Made by a program: the position numbers and the translations under genes. The notes under the pieces are model-generated. The model did no database searches. It saw only the letters and a list, made by a program, of their open reading frames with translations, and had not been told where the DNA came from. Below are positions 36,801-48,800 of a stretch of 64,000 bases of DNA, in pieces (the stretch's first letter is position 1; every line of letters begins with the position of its first letter). The DNA comes from Phaseolus vulgaris (taxonomy: Eukaryota > Streptophyta > Magnoliopsida > Fabales > Fabaceae), in contig NC_023755.2 in the NCBI RefSeq assembly GCF_000499845.2, positions 2,780,087 through 2,844,086 of the forward strand, read 5' to 3'.

Positions 36801-37874
36801 GTAATTGTGACTATGAATTTGGCTTCCTGGCCACTTTTCAATCCCTGAAACACAAGCCACAACAATGAGAAACCTTTGGAAAGAAAATTGTTTTAACATT
36901 TAAATGGTGTGTCCGTCGTATCAGATACAAACACTCATTGAAGGATGCGTATAAGTGAAGTGTCTAATTAAAAAAATATTTGTTGAATTTTTAGATGCTA
37001 ACGTGGTTGTAACACAATTTAAAAAAAAATTATTAATTTTTTAAAAACTCAAACTTATTATTGTATAAAAGTTTATTATAATTATAAAAATAAGGAACAA
37101 ATCATTTTAAACCATTACAAACATCTTTCTATTAAAAAATATTGATTCATGCACATAAATCTTTATTGTCAATTTATATAATTCATAACTATATATTCGT
37201 GTTCCATATTCGATATTTTAGAAATTATACATATTTAGAGATTATATGTATTTTTACATAATTAGCATTTCTCCACAAGAGGATTGTGACTTGTGCTTGT
37301 GCTGAGCGATCACATGTTCACTTAAGTATGCAATTATTCTCTACTCACCAGGAATAGTTGGCACCCTTGGTTCAGTGAAGTGACCAGAGCAAACAACAAC
37401 AGCTTCAAAAATCTCCCGACTCAAAACCGATTCACAAGTCCTAGACTCAACCACCCACGAGTCACTCCTACCCGCAACTCGCTCTACCCGAACCACCTCG
37501 CACCCGAACCGGGTCAACCCGCGAAGCTCGAACTCGTCCGCGAACCTGTTCAGAAACCACAGCACCTCCTCGTGACCCGGAAAAGTCCTGGAGTCCCCAT
37601 CCGGACGGGCCGGAAATGGGTAGTCGAGAAAGCCCATAAGCTGCCTCGGCAGGTTGGTGCGGAGGGAGTGGTAGAGGCTCGTGTGCACCACTTCCCGGTT
37701 CGGATCCGAGCCGACAGGATCGGAGTCGATACGCGGGTCGTAGCGCCACGTGCCTCCGAGGTGGTGGCTTTTCTCGAACACGACGACGTCGAGGCCTTCG
37801 CGGCGGAGCTCTCGGGCGGCGGCGAGGCCGGCGACGCCAGCACCGATGACGGCGACTCTGAGAGGGTGGGGCAT
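33821..37874 (-). CDS. flavin-containing monooxygenase, plant GS-OX-like type
   Basis: Exons in transcript order: 37874-37349, 36844-36774, 36029-35880, 35660-35578, 35216-35081, 34712-34539, 33994-33821 (TAG); 437 aa, in frame throughout and near the family's usual ~450. FAD-binding GAGVAG is at residues 11-16. The FMO signature region is WPGSQIHSHNY (180-190), just after FTEPRVPTIPG. The NADPH-binding turn is GFASSA (205-210), where relatives usually have a small or Asn residue in place of Phe. Later conserved pieces are VILYCTG, FPPALAPWLSFIGIP and the C-terminal WREEMY. The enzyme uses NADPH and O2 to oxygenate soft nucleophiles such as sulfur. The GS-OX name comes from crucifer glucosinolate S-oxygenation; in a non-crucifer the substrate is unknown. 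The start at 37874 is the first ATG in frame; upstream open sequence lacks one. Exon 1 is GC-rich compared with everything around it. Introns carry MITE-like and interspersed repeats (36232-36535, 36905-37260). Confidence 0.92.
36232..36535. repeat. two decayed copies of the MITE-like element seen complete at 43248
   Basis: Both copies begin 'actgtcttacaaaatg(g/a)(c/t)ttag' (36232 and about 36452) and include 'tctaaggtgaagatt' or 'aaaatgaggatt' and 'gtagatgtgagact'. Located in intron 2 of the FMO gene. Confidence 0.6.
36905..37260. repeat. copy of ~400-bp interspersed repeat
   Basis: Core 'cataaatctttattgtcaatttatataattcataa' and 'ggaacaaatcattttaaacca' are shared with 45447-45858 (opposite relative orientation in parts) and 54740-55030; one end carries 'gtgtgtccgtcgtatcaga'. 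It lies in intron 1 of the FMO gene. Confidence 0.7.
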
Positions 37875-38287
37875 TGGGATTGGGAAGGGTGAGTCATGAT
37901 GAGTGATGTGATTGGAACACTTATTCTTCACTTTTGGTTTGAATTGGAAAAAGCGTGACGAAAGAAAGTTGAAAGTAACTTCTCATCTTAACCTGTGTTT
38001 AACCATTGTCATGCAGAGTGAAAAACAACGGAAATGAGAGTTTGAATCTGTGAAGCAATGTAAAAATAAATAATAATATTACTATTTATAAATAATAAAT
38101 TTATTTTATTTATTATTTTGATCGGGTTAAATGTGTTTTTAATTTTTTAGAACGAAATTACTTCTAATTTTTTATCTAAACTTTAGACTATGAACTTGTA
38201 ATATGAAAATAAATGAGTCATTGCCATTTTAATGAGCATTAACTTTTTTTCTATTGTGAGAAATGAAGTTTTACTGTGAAATATATT
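37875..38287. promoter_or_regulatory. 5' flank of the FMO gene
   Basis: Region expected to hold the FMO leader and promoter on the minus strand. No confident TATA box assigned. Confidence 0.3.
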
Positions 38288-38935
38288 ATAAGTCAATTGT
38301 AAACATAAAATTTCAGAAATTAAATCCAATTCTATATATAATCACATCACACATTTTTTATCTAAACATTTTTTTTTTACTTGGAAATAATTTTTGAAAT
38401 AGAAATTTAGAAAAAGTCCTTAAAATTAGAGAAAAAAAAATTAGAGAAAAAAATCAATCAATTTTAATATTTAATATTTTTAATAACATTCATAAAAAAA
38501 TATTTAATGAAATAAATATTTGATAAATATGAATTCAGATTTAAAATCTAAAAAAATAAATTAGAAATTGCATCACATTTTAACTATTATGATTTAGCTT
38601 TATCAATAATACTATGTAATGGAGTTTTACTTAATATTATAGCATTCCCATCAATTATAAGTCATTGTCCAAGTTAGCATAAAAGTTCAAAAATTAAATC
38701 CAATTCTATGAATAATCGCATTACACATTTTTTTTACCTAAACAAATATTTTTTTTTTTAACTTGGAAAGAATTTTTAAAATAGAAATTTAGAAAAAATT
38801 CTTAAAATTAGACAAAAACAAATTAGACAGACAAAAATGCAATCAATTTTAATATTTAATATTTTTAATAACATTCATCAAAATATTTAACTATTATGAT
38901 TTAACTTTATTAATAATATTTTGTAATGAAATGAA
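38288..38935. repeat. ~300-bp direct tandem duplication, AT-rich
   Basis: 38288-38626 and about 38655-38935 share order and wording: 'aaattaaatccaattctat', 'acacattttttt', 'acttggaaa', 'aatagaaatttagaaaaa', 'caatcaattttaatatttaat', 'ttaactattatgattta', 'tatgtaatg'. They differ by small indels and substitutions, so the duplication is not recent. No coding content. Confidence 0.8.
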
Positions 38936-41157
38936 AGAAAATTGTGGAATATTTGACTAAAACACTATATAGCTCTCCCTTCTTGAAATCTTGAAATCTC
39001 ACCCTCCATCTCAAAATTTCAAACTCCACCAACTTTTCAATCCCTTCTTTTTGTCACTCCAAATTCCCACCAAACTATAACAAAGTCACATCCCTATTTA
39101 GTAGAACTTCATTCTCACTTTACCTATCATGTAAGTGTTAAACTTCCAAATACAACAAATATAGGCCAACTTCACAAGGGTTAACTCTGATTAAATATGA
39201 TTACTCTAAATTGCAAATCAATACATAAATATATTTGAATTAAATTATAATTTTAAACAATTTAAAGTCATAGGAAACTCAATATCAATCTAAAAGAAGA
39301 ATGACACTAACACATATAATTCAAAATTCAAGTGAATAGATGTAATTAATCAACTTCCCTTGATGGAAGACTGCAAACCAAAAGATCAACTACTAGAGTT
39401 ATGGCTAGAAGAATACAATAATAGTGGGACTCAGGTGAGCTCAGCAAAACCAAATTCTTATCATCTTGGTCTAGGATTTATTTTGTATAAATGTATAGAA
39501 TATGTTTTTCTTAGGCTCTTAATTGCTAAATAAATTGGGTCTAGTTTGGCTAAGTAGAATAGAATTTTGGACTTGTATTTGAGCATATAGTAGATGAAAG
39601 TTAGAATTATGAGTTCTTCTTCTAATCAAAGTTTCAATTGGGTTTAAATTGGTCTAAGAGAAATCCTAAATTGATCATGAGATAAGGGAAAACACGTCTT
39701 ACGGTTTTGGGAACATGGTTGTCACGTCTTGGCAAGAGGGATGCATGTCTTTCTTTGGCGCCCAAGTTTGAAAAAAATGCATGTCTTTAGTAATTTTCAA
39801 CTTGATACCACCAAAATTGAGTCATACCAACTTGTTCTTAGACTTTCTTTAAGATAGTCTACTAAATAGATAATACTAGTATAAAAATATACTCTTAATA
39901 TATTTGGAACACCATTATTTACAATATATTTATAAAACTAAAAAATATTTCTATAACTATCTCAGTCCAAATCAAAAAAATTGGCAAATTTATTAAAATT
40001 GTACAATTTTATAAATTTTTTATCTAAACGAACAATTTTTAAATATGGATAAATTATGAGCAGCACTGAAGAAATGACATTTATAAATATGAATTTGAGT
40101 TAAAAGGTTAAAAAATATATTTTAAAGCACAATTTATTTAATATATTTATTTTTGTTTGAAGTCATGTTTCAAAGTATAACTTTTATTGTTTTTTAAATT
40201 TTACTTGAAAGTACCAATCTGCTTTTTTCCCCATTATAATCAGGTTTAATCAAAAGTTTTTTTAATTTTCTTAAATTACATTCTATTAATATGATTAGTT
40301 TAATTAATTAATTAAATTATCTAAAAAACATTTAAAAATACAAAAATGTGTTTATTAAATAAATCAATTGTTTTTAACCTAATAAAGTTAAAAGAAAACA
40401 AAAAAATTAAAAACTAATAATATAAAAAATTATATGATATGATAACCTGTTAAACTAATTTTTAAAGTTAAATTAGTTCAAATTCAATTATTTCCTAGAT
40501 GGAAAACTATTTTTTGTTGTTACTAATTATAAAAGTTAAAGCAAAAGGCTTCCAAAAAAATAAAATAAAAAAAAATCCGTTCTCGATTAAAAATAAAACA
40601 AAATTCAAATAGTTTCTTAGTCCTTTTATCTGTTTATCTTTTCCATTTAGTTTATATTATTTATGAAGGTTTTAATTTAGTTAAAAAATAATCACTGTGA
40701 TTTCTTCTCTTAAATTAATATTAACGGCACTTGAAAAGAACTCAGAGGCAATACCGTTGGGTTGAACTGATGTGGTTGTGGACGAATCATCGTGAAGCTT
40801 GTTAATGCCTCAAACCACATATTCAACCTGTTATTGCAAAATCGTACCATTTTTTTCCCAAAATTCAAGGGAAGATGAAGGTTAAGTACCATGTAAACAA
40901 CACCTACTCAACTTGTTTCGTACGTCAAAATAGTTCTACATCACGACAATTTATATACTCTTTTCTTTTCCAATATAATCCGAAACGTTTTTTAAAGATA
41001 TAATCGTGAAACACTTATCTTCAAAACATACCATACTTCAAATACCGTGATTAAACATAATAATGTTATCTTTTGAATTTAAATCGGAACAGAAAAACTC
41101 GAATATATCTATTCAGTCAATTCCACACAGAGAGATCCAAATTACCCTTTTGGCGTT
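38936..41157. other. intergenic between FMO and resistance gene
   Basis: AT-rich; no gene recognised. A short ATG-opened stretch at 39364-39435 followed by 'caggtgagc' looks exon-like but has no partner exon. Confidence 0.4.
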
Positions 41158-44100
41158 TCATGGAATCCAAAACTTCCTTTTCCTTGTACTATTTTCTTGT
41201 AGCTTTATAGGTTTTGTGAATGAAATGTCCTCCATTTTACTTTCTTGCCTATATACGTGAATTCCATAGCATTTCACAATACCCATTGTTCTTGTTGGCC
41301 CATGCTCATCCATTACACAACCATTCCTTTCCATTTCAATCTCCACACTATTCCAATCACTCTTCACAAATGTTCCAACCAGATCTTTATGATTAACAAC
41401 TGCAGTTAGATCAAATAGCCACACATGATCTGTCTCAATTGGCCAATTGTAGCAACTTTGAGACAGTATGCTTTTGTAGCCGTTGATCATTATCCTTAAT
41501 CCAACTCCAAAATGCTGCAGTGGAGTTTCCAACATTCCAAAAGAAACACACACACAAATGCTTGGGAATCTCCCACGCCCCCAAAAGGTTATGGATCTTT
41601 CACTGCTAAAGTAATCAAACCATTCTGGAATCCTTGAACCTGGAAGAATTACAGTTTTTTCCCCAGTTGCATGGAATGCCTGAACACACACAAAAAACAA
41701 GCACAATTTTTTTGTAAGAGCAAAGCATTCACATAACAACATATAAAGATTATGTTTGAATAAACTTCACTATAAACAGTTTTAGGAGAAGAAAATAAGA
41801 AAGATTATATCAGTTTTCTCATAAACTAGTTTGTTTGTAAGAGTTCTCTTGTATTAGTTTCTCTAAAAAATGATTTTTTGGTCATGAAAAAGTTTCTTTT
41901 CCTAGAAATGCTAATGGAATAATTTAACTAACAGAAGAAAATTCAAGCAGGAAACATCAAAGAAACTACCTGGTTCAATAGTACACTTGATGACTGGGAT
42001 GTCAATGATGTGCAGTTCAATGCATCTATATGTTCTAACTTAGGAGGTATCACTAAAATGTCTTGAAGCTGCTTGCAATTGCTTAGTAGAATAGTCTTCA
42101 AATGAACACATTCCTTAATGCATGCTGGAAGAACTGTAAAATTATTGTAAGATATGTCCAAATATACCACACTTGCAAAACCACTGAGACATGCAACAAG
42201 GTGTTCAGTTGTTAAGTTGCAAGAGCTCAGATACAGATAAACATAGTTTGAAGATGCTGTTAATTTCTGTTGTGCATGATTTTCACACTCAACAGAAATA
42301 TCAAACCTTCTACATGAGTCAGCTTGAATTTCTGTAAGTCTTGGAAGTGTAAAAATGCTACTGGGTAGCTTATCAAGCCTAGCACATTCCATTAGATTTA
42401 AAGATTCAAGTCCTCTAAGATTTCCAATAGAAAATGGTAGTTCCTCTATTGCAGTTTGCAACATGTTGAGATAATGCAAATTTTCTATCTCACACAATAT
42501 TTCTGGAAACCTTACAAGTCTCGAGCACTCAGAGAAAGAGAGATCTCTTAGAGAGGCCAACTTGAATGTTAATGGAATTATTTCTAGACCAGTGCATCTA
42601 GTTGCAGTTAGCACTTCAAGATTACCAAGAAATCCAACAGAATCATGAATCTTGATCAAGTTTATGCAATTATCTAGATGCAATATCCTCAAGTCAGAGA
42701 TTCCTGAAATGTCAGGTACTTGTGTCAAAAATTCACAGTCAGTGAAATCCAATTTAGTCAGACACTCCATATTCTGCAAGCAAAATAGTACAACAATTAG
42801 GCAATATACTTGAAACTAATATTTAAGGTCAGAGGAACAATTTGCAGCATCTATACATACCTTGAAATTGTTCAAAATGAGACAATCAGAAGGCAAGTTG
42901 AGAAAATCAAGTGGTAAACAGTCTGAAGGATATCCACTCCATAACAAGACTCTCAAGCTATTTGAGAGATATTGGGGGACTCCAGAATATACGGCATCCT
43001 TAATAATTAATATTCTCAGGTTTTTCATATCTTTGAAGGCTTTATCACTCAACTTCAGTACCTCATTTCCTTGTGGCAAGTCAACCAACATCATAACTTC
43101 AATTTGATCCGTTCCCTTTCATATCAAAAACAAGTTAAATTCAACACTACATACCAAATTTCAAAGAGATTCAATCAAGTATATTAAGTATATACATATA
43201 CATCAAGTCAAGTATACATATATATATAAACTCAAATTATAAAGGTATTAAGAAGTGGACTTTAAAGCTTAATTCAACTTCATAAAACCGGCTTATGAGG
43301 TGAAATTTGCACTCATTTATATACTATGAAATGTTCTAATCTTTAGTCGATGTGAGATTTCCAACACATTCCCCTTGCGCCGAGAGTGACAGCTCGTGCG
43401 TGCGTGGGACAACATATTTTGGATGATCACCTCATAAGCCAGTTTTATGGGGTTGATTTAGGCTTAAAGTCCACTTCTTAATAAAAGGAAATGTCATACA
43501 TAGTATGCTAACATAACAAAAGTTAAATTGGAGGTAAGAAAAAGGTTTCTTTCTCATATCTTATCTGCAATTCCAAAAAAGAATAAAATCAGTGAATATA
43601 GCTCTCTCCAACCTGATTTTCATTTAAAACTTGAAGAACATCTTGAGGGCACCATAATCTACTTCGTTCTCCTGGATGCAGGGGTGATTCCTGTTGCACT
43701 ATTTTCATGGCCATGTCTTTGATATTGTCATGCATCATCAAGCTTCCACCGGGAGTGATAGATAGGAGAGATCTATCAGTTAGTCTGGTAATACTATATT
43801 TTGGATCGAAACCACAAGCTGACAGTATTTCCTCAACATATGATAAGGGCTCTCCACTGAAGAAACATGCAATGTCAAGGAAAATTCTCTTCTCACATTC
43901 ATTCAAACTATCATAACTCACTTTATGTATACTTTGAATTTCTCCTCCATCTACATATCTTTCTACCGCAATCTTCAATTCCTCAATTGATGTTTCTGAC
44001 AAATTACAATCAACAGCCTTCATTTTTTCTAGCAAATGAGAACCTATATACTTCAAAGCCAATGGAAGGCCCTTGGAACAGTCAACTGCATGTTTCCAAA

Positions 44101-45316
44101 CCCCATAGTAATAATCAGGTACAGGTCCCACGGTTACCTTGGAACATAGAAGTTGAATTGCTTCATAATTATCTAATTTTGGTACATCATATACATTCTC
44201 AACTCCATGAGCAGCTAGAACATCTTTACACCTGCTAGTTATGACAATTCTACTTCCCAAACCAAACCAATTGCATTCTCCTGCCAAATTCTCCAATTGC
44301 TCCACCTTGTCCACATTATCAAGTATCAGAAGAACCCTTTTGCCTTGCAACTTCCTAATAAGGATTGGAATTCCTTGGTTCTCATTAACCACCTTGGTGC
44401 TGTCACCAGCTATATCAGAAATAATTGCCTCTTGCAGATATGCTAACCCATATTTTGCTGAATTTCCTCTCACATCATTGAGAAAACATGAACCTTCAAA
44501 TTGTTGGCTGATGTAGTTATACAAAACTTGAGCTAGAGTGGTTTTGCCTATTCCACCAACTCCACATATTCCCATCATGCGAACAGCAGGATCAGAGATT
44601 TGCAAACGGAATTCTATTTGGGGTATACGAAACTCCACTCCAACAAGCATCTTATCAACAGTTAAAAGCTTTCCTTTTGATATGCCCACCTTGTCAACAA
44701 TCTCTGTGATAAGTTCATACTCATATCCATATCTGTTTCATTACAAAAAAAATGATGATATTCAAATTAGATCCATCATTTCAAGTTTCATTTATTACAG
44801 TAATCTCAATAAAAAATGGATAAGAGAGGTATAGTTGTACCCTTCTTTATGATGCCACCCTACAAGATTTGCAGCTTCATGCAGAGCCAGCCTCCAATTT
44901 TTCACCTTTTCTTTTGTATACCTCATTTTGTTTTCATGGTTAGCCAACTGTTCACCATAACTTCCACTCTGGTGTCGTATCTCTGATGGATCCACGTTGT
45001 AAAATATTGGATAAACTCTGAGTTTCTTGGTTTTCTTACAATCAAGGATTTTGAGAAGTTCTTCGAGGCAACATGTTGAGGATGCATAGTCTTTTGAGAA
45101 CACAACTATGGCCATCCTAGACTCTTCAATGGCTTTGAAAATTGTAGCTGAAATTTGCTCTCCTCTCTCAAGCTCCTCATGATCCATGAATGTTCTGATC
45201 CCCCTTTGACGTAAAGCATTGTAGAGATGACCAGTGAAACCAAAGCGGGTATCCTCGCCTCTAAAACTGAGGAAAACATCATAAGTCCACTTTCCCATGG
45301 AAGAAGGTTGCTCCAT
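41158..45316 (-). CDS. TIR-NB-LRR disease resistance protein (TNL) with C-terminal jelly-roll/Ig-like domain
   Basis: Exons in transcript order: 45316-44841 (TIR), 44732-43613 (NB-ARC), 43115-42861, 42773-41970 (LRR), 41679-41158 (C-terminal domain, TGA); 1,058 aa, uninterrupted. The TIR begins YDVFLSFRGEDTR; the glutamate aligned with the plant TIR NADase residue is probably Glu86 in CCLEELLK. NB-ARC motifs: P-loop GVGGIGKTT (216-224), kinase-2 LLILDNVD, RNBS-B GSRIVITSR, GLPLAL and MHD (492-494, MHD intact). About ten irregular LRRs follow (LDFTDCEFLTQVPDISG, LEIIPLTFKLASLRDLSF and so on). The last exon starts GEKTVILPGSRIPEWF, the usual opening of the post-LRR domain of TNLs. The protein is a cytoplasmic/nuclear immune receptor that senses pathogen effectors and signals through TIR NADase activity; the effector cannot be inferred. 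Exon order and phase are typical of the family. Intron 2 carries an intact MITE (43248-43481). It is a single copy here with no neighbouring TNL. Confidence 0.95.
43248..43481. mobile_element. complete 234-bp MITE with ~55-bp inverted ends
   Basis: Left end TTAAGAAGTGGACTTTAAAG and right end (reverse complement) TTAAGAAGTGGACTTTAAGC are inverted repeats that continue through the 'aaaaccggcttatgaggtga' block. It is flanked by TA (43246-43247 and 43482-43483), so a TA target duplication fits; TTA with one base of ambiguity cannot be excluded. Located in intron 2 of the TNL gene. Related decayed copies are at 751-1335 and 36232-36535. Confidence 0.85.
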
Positions 45317-45446
45317 TTCCTTTCACAAACGTATGTTTTGCTACTGTCTTTGTCAATTCAGTGGTCAACCCTCAACTTAGAAAGAGAATCTCTCAGGCTT
45401 TAAAGGGTTAGATGCTAGTCTAGTAATCTAACATACAAACTGACAA

Positions 45447-45858
45447 TCGACATGGACAGAAACACGGACAGAGAGATACATATAATTTTTAAAATGTAGG
45501 AAATGGGACATAAATCTATATATTATATAATTATGAATTATATAAATTGACAATAAAGATTTATATGCACAAGTATGTTTCAGATTTTTTTAACCAGAAA
45601 GATATTTTTCATAGCTGGTTCAAAAAGATTTGTTCCTTATTTTTATACTCATAATAAAAACTTATGCAATAAGTTTGAGTTTTTAGAAAATTAATATATT
45701 TTTCCCTTTTAGAATCGTGTTAGAATTGTCAGAAATCCAACAAATATTTTTTAAATTGACACTTCACTGATACGTGTCATACTAGTGTTAGTATTCGATA
45801 TGTATGTCCGACAATGACACAACGTCATTTAAGAGGAGTGTCCGAGTCTCATAACTAG
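45447..45858. repeat. copy of ~400-bp interspersed repeat
   Basis: Begins 'gacatggacagaaacacggacag' and ends 'acgtcatttaagaggagtgtccga'. The core contains 'attatgaattatataaattgacaataaagatttatatgcac', the inverse of the core in the copies at 36905 and 54740. The paired 'cggaca/tgtccg' ends suggest inverted termini. Confidence 0.7.
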
Positions 45859-48800
45859 TGATACTTTATTTCTCTTTCCTTCTTATTGCTCTTTGTCTCT
45901 TCAGATAAGGTTGTTGCAAACTCCCTTACAACAATGAGAAAGCATGAACTGATAAAAAAAAAGTGTATAATAGATACAAATACACAATTGGCGCGTTAAT
46001 TTATTGGTATCCCCTTTAATTCAAAGCAATAGCCAAGATTTAACTATTTTAAATATATCTTGCACTGGATTGAATACTCCACTAATAAAGAAAAACATGA
46101 AATCCACTAAAAGACTTTTCAAAACTTAGTCATGGAAATGTCTAAATGAAAAATTGTCTCATATATTTACAATTTTGAAAAAAAAATGACAATCTTAGTT
46201 AGGGTTAAGATCACAGAGGTGTGAAACTCTTGATATTTGTGTCAGAAATGTGACTAAGTCCTTAGAGATGTGGAAGTCTCAAAATTATAACTAAATGCAT
46301 TGTCTACATAGATGCAACTAAATTTATAGAAGTGTGGCCTTGATGTCGATGTTAACATCAAAGTTTTGCCAAATGTGGTTGATGACATAGTGATGTGGAA
46401 AACTTGATGAGGTATCAGCTACAAGAATGTAATTGAACAAACAAAGATATGTTGAACAAGCTTTGATGTACATATTTGCATCAAAGTTTTATAGATAGGA
46501 ATGTAACTAAACCCTAGAGGGAAAGACTTATGTAAATATGTATATTAAAGGTTCTCATATGGTGTGGGTTTAGAGGTTTTAAACTTCATCTTAGTATAAC
46601 TTTGTTTAAAATTAGGAAATTTAGTAAACACGTAAAGCTTCTAATCAAAATAAAAACCAATTTAATATAATTAACATAACTTTAAATATTATACTTAAAC
46701 TCTACAAATATCATATGAGCATAAAGGGTTATGGGTTAGAAGTTAATGAATTGTAATTGGTTTATAATGCAAATAATTTTTTAATATAAACAATTTAATT
46801 TGATGAGCTATGGAATTTTATGAGATCTTTAATATATAATGAGAAAGTAAACTAACTATATCTTAAAATGTATATTATGACATTTGGTTTGCAATAATGG
46901 ATTGATTTGAGTTGTAAATGTAATTAATGAGTATAGTTGAATTTATTTAAATAAGATTCTTGTGATTGGTTGGATATTATGTTTGATAAAGTATAAGAAT
47001 GAGATGTTATGAATTATATGATCTTGTTTGGACATTGAAATTATTAAAACTATTATATTTCGATATGGAAAAGATTGAATGATTTGTCATAAGTTTGATT
47101 GGTGTGATGTATGGAATTTGGGTCTAAGTTTAACTATATGTATGAATTAGATTGATTTGGATGATAATTAGGTTGGTTGAGACAAGTCACATACTTTAGA
47201 ATGATATGTTGAAATTTAGAATGATATGTTGAAAAGTATGTGGTTTTAAAGTATTAAGGGTAAGAAACTATATATTATTAAAAGAATACACCTTGATTTA
47301 ATGAGGGTATAAATCACATAAATTAAGATGTCAAAAGAGTGAAAAGATGAGAGAGATTCTTGCACATTTTTATAGTTATTTGTAGAATGAACTTATGGAG
47401 ATAAGTTAGTAGTCCAAAAGAACTTAGAATTAGTCACATGATGGTCTCTAATAGAACATATTTAATAAGTTTTATGAAAGACATTAATGTGTTATTATGA
47501 TACAATTGAAAATGAGATTTCTAACCTAATAATACTTTGAAATGAATTAGATAAACTTAATTTGATTTGATTATAGGTTGAGAATATATATTTATTTATG
47601 TGTTACATTTGATATTATTTTTGGTGGGCTCAGTCTTGTATAGTTTTTATATTATTTTTTGTTGTCCTCATAATTGATACATAAGTAAATGATGTACACA
47701 TTTAAAATATTATTACTATTTTTTTATGTTCAACTTTCCTTTGAAACTTAGAATCTATTAGAAAGTTATGAAAATCAGGCCATCGAAGTAAGGGTTGAAT
47801 TCTGTATAAAAAAAATTCAATTTTTTCGCAAAGTTGTGTCTAACAAAGTAATGACAAATGCAAGTTTTACAGATGATTTGTCATTTAAAAGATTACATGG
47901 TTTTGCTCACTAGATAGAGAAAAATGTCTTTCGACGAATATAAGGTTTGAACACTCTAATAGTTTGCTAAATGAACATGAAAGATTTTAGCAACATTTTT
48001 GCAACTCTTGATCACTTGTTATCTCTCTTCAACATTTTTGCAAATCCCCTTCTACCCATTTAGAAAAAAATCTCTATCTTCAAGCCTGATTTGTTTGTTC
48101 ATGCATGAACATAAAGATACATTGAATATGCTTCATGCAACATATGCTTATCTCTTCTTAAATAATATGTTGATAACTGACATTACTTTACATGCCTTAG
48201 TTAAAGAGCTTTCACCCAAATTGAAGTAAAGCATATGATTATACGCGATATATAACCTTTCCATAGTTGATATAAGGTGCGTTAGAATGTGTGTTGGCGT
48301 AAAAAAACGTTAGTACATTCTTCAAGAGATATTTGATATTAACATGTACTTTGAGAGATCTCCACGATAGACGTGAAGATGCAAACATTCTCGACAATAC
48401 AAAATAAACTCAATTTTTTTGTTAAGTGTGTTAGTGTAGAAAGTGCTTGCGTATCGTTTAATAAAGACTTTACTTTGATGAAGTGAAAAAATACATGTGT
48501 TCTATTATATATTAGATGAAACATTTTTCGTTTCACATAATTTTTTCAAACTAAACATATTGATGTTTACACATTGTTATTTAACAATACTTAAAAAACT
48601 TATATAACTAATTTTTGTAAGTTCATGTAAACATATTGTTTAGATTGTTAATTCAACCACCTTAATTAAATTCTTATGTAGAGTATATATTATAAAACCT
48701 AAAAGTTAATGCAAACAATACATTTAAATAACTATGCATTTTGGATGGTCTTAATAACTTTAAAAAAATCTTAAAAAGAAAACCAAAATCAACGCCCTCT

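Noticed and set aside
37380..37892. Long open frames antisense and in other frames over FMO exon 1
   Set aside because: They exist only because exon 1 is GC-rich. The sense frame carries the FAD-binding motif and splices in frame.
37875..37931. Upstream in-frame extension of the FMO protein
   Set aside because: It would need a GTG start; the first in-frame ATG is at 37874 and fits the family N-terminus.
39364..39435. ATG-opened exon-like stretch followed by 'caggtgagc'
   Set aside because: The 24 codons look protein-like, but no downstream exon could be linked, so a gene cannot be claimed.
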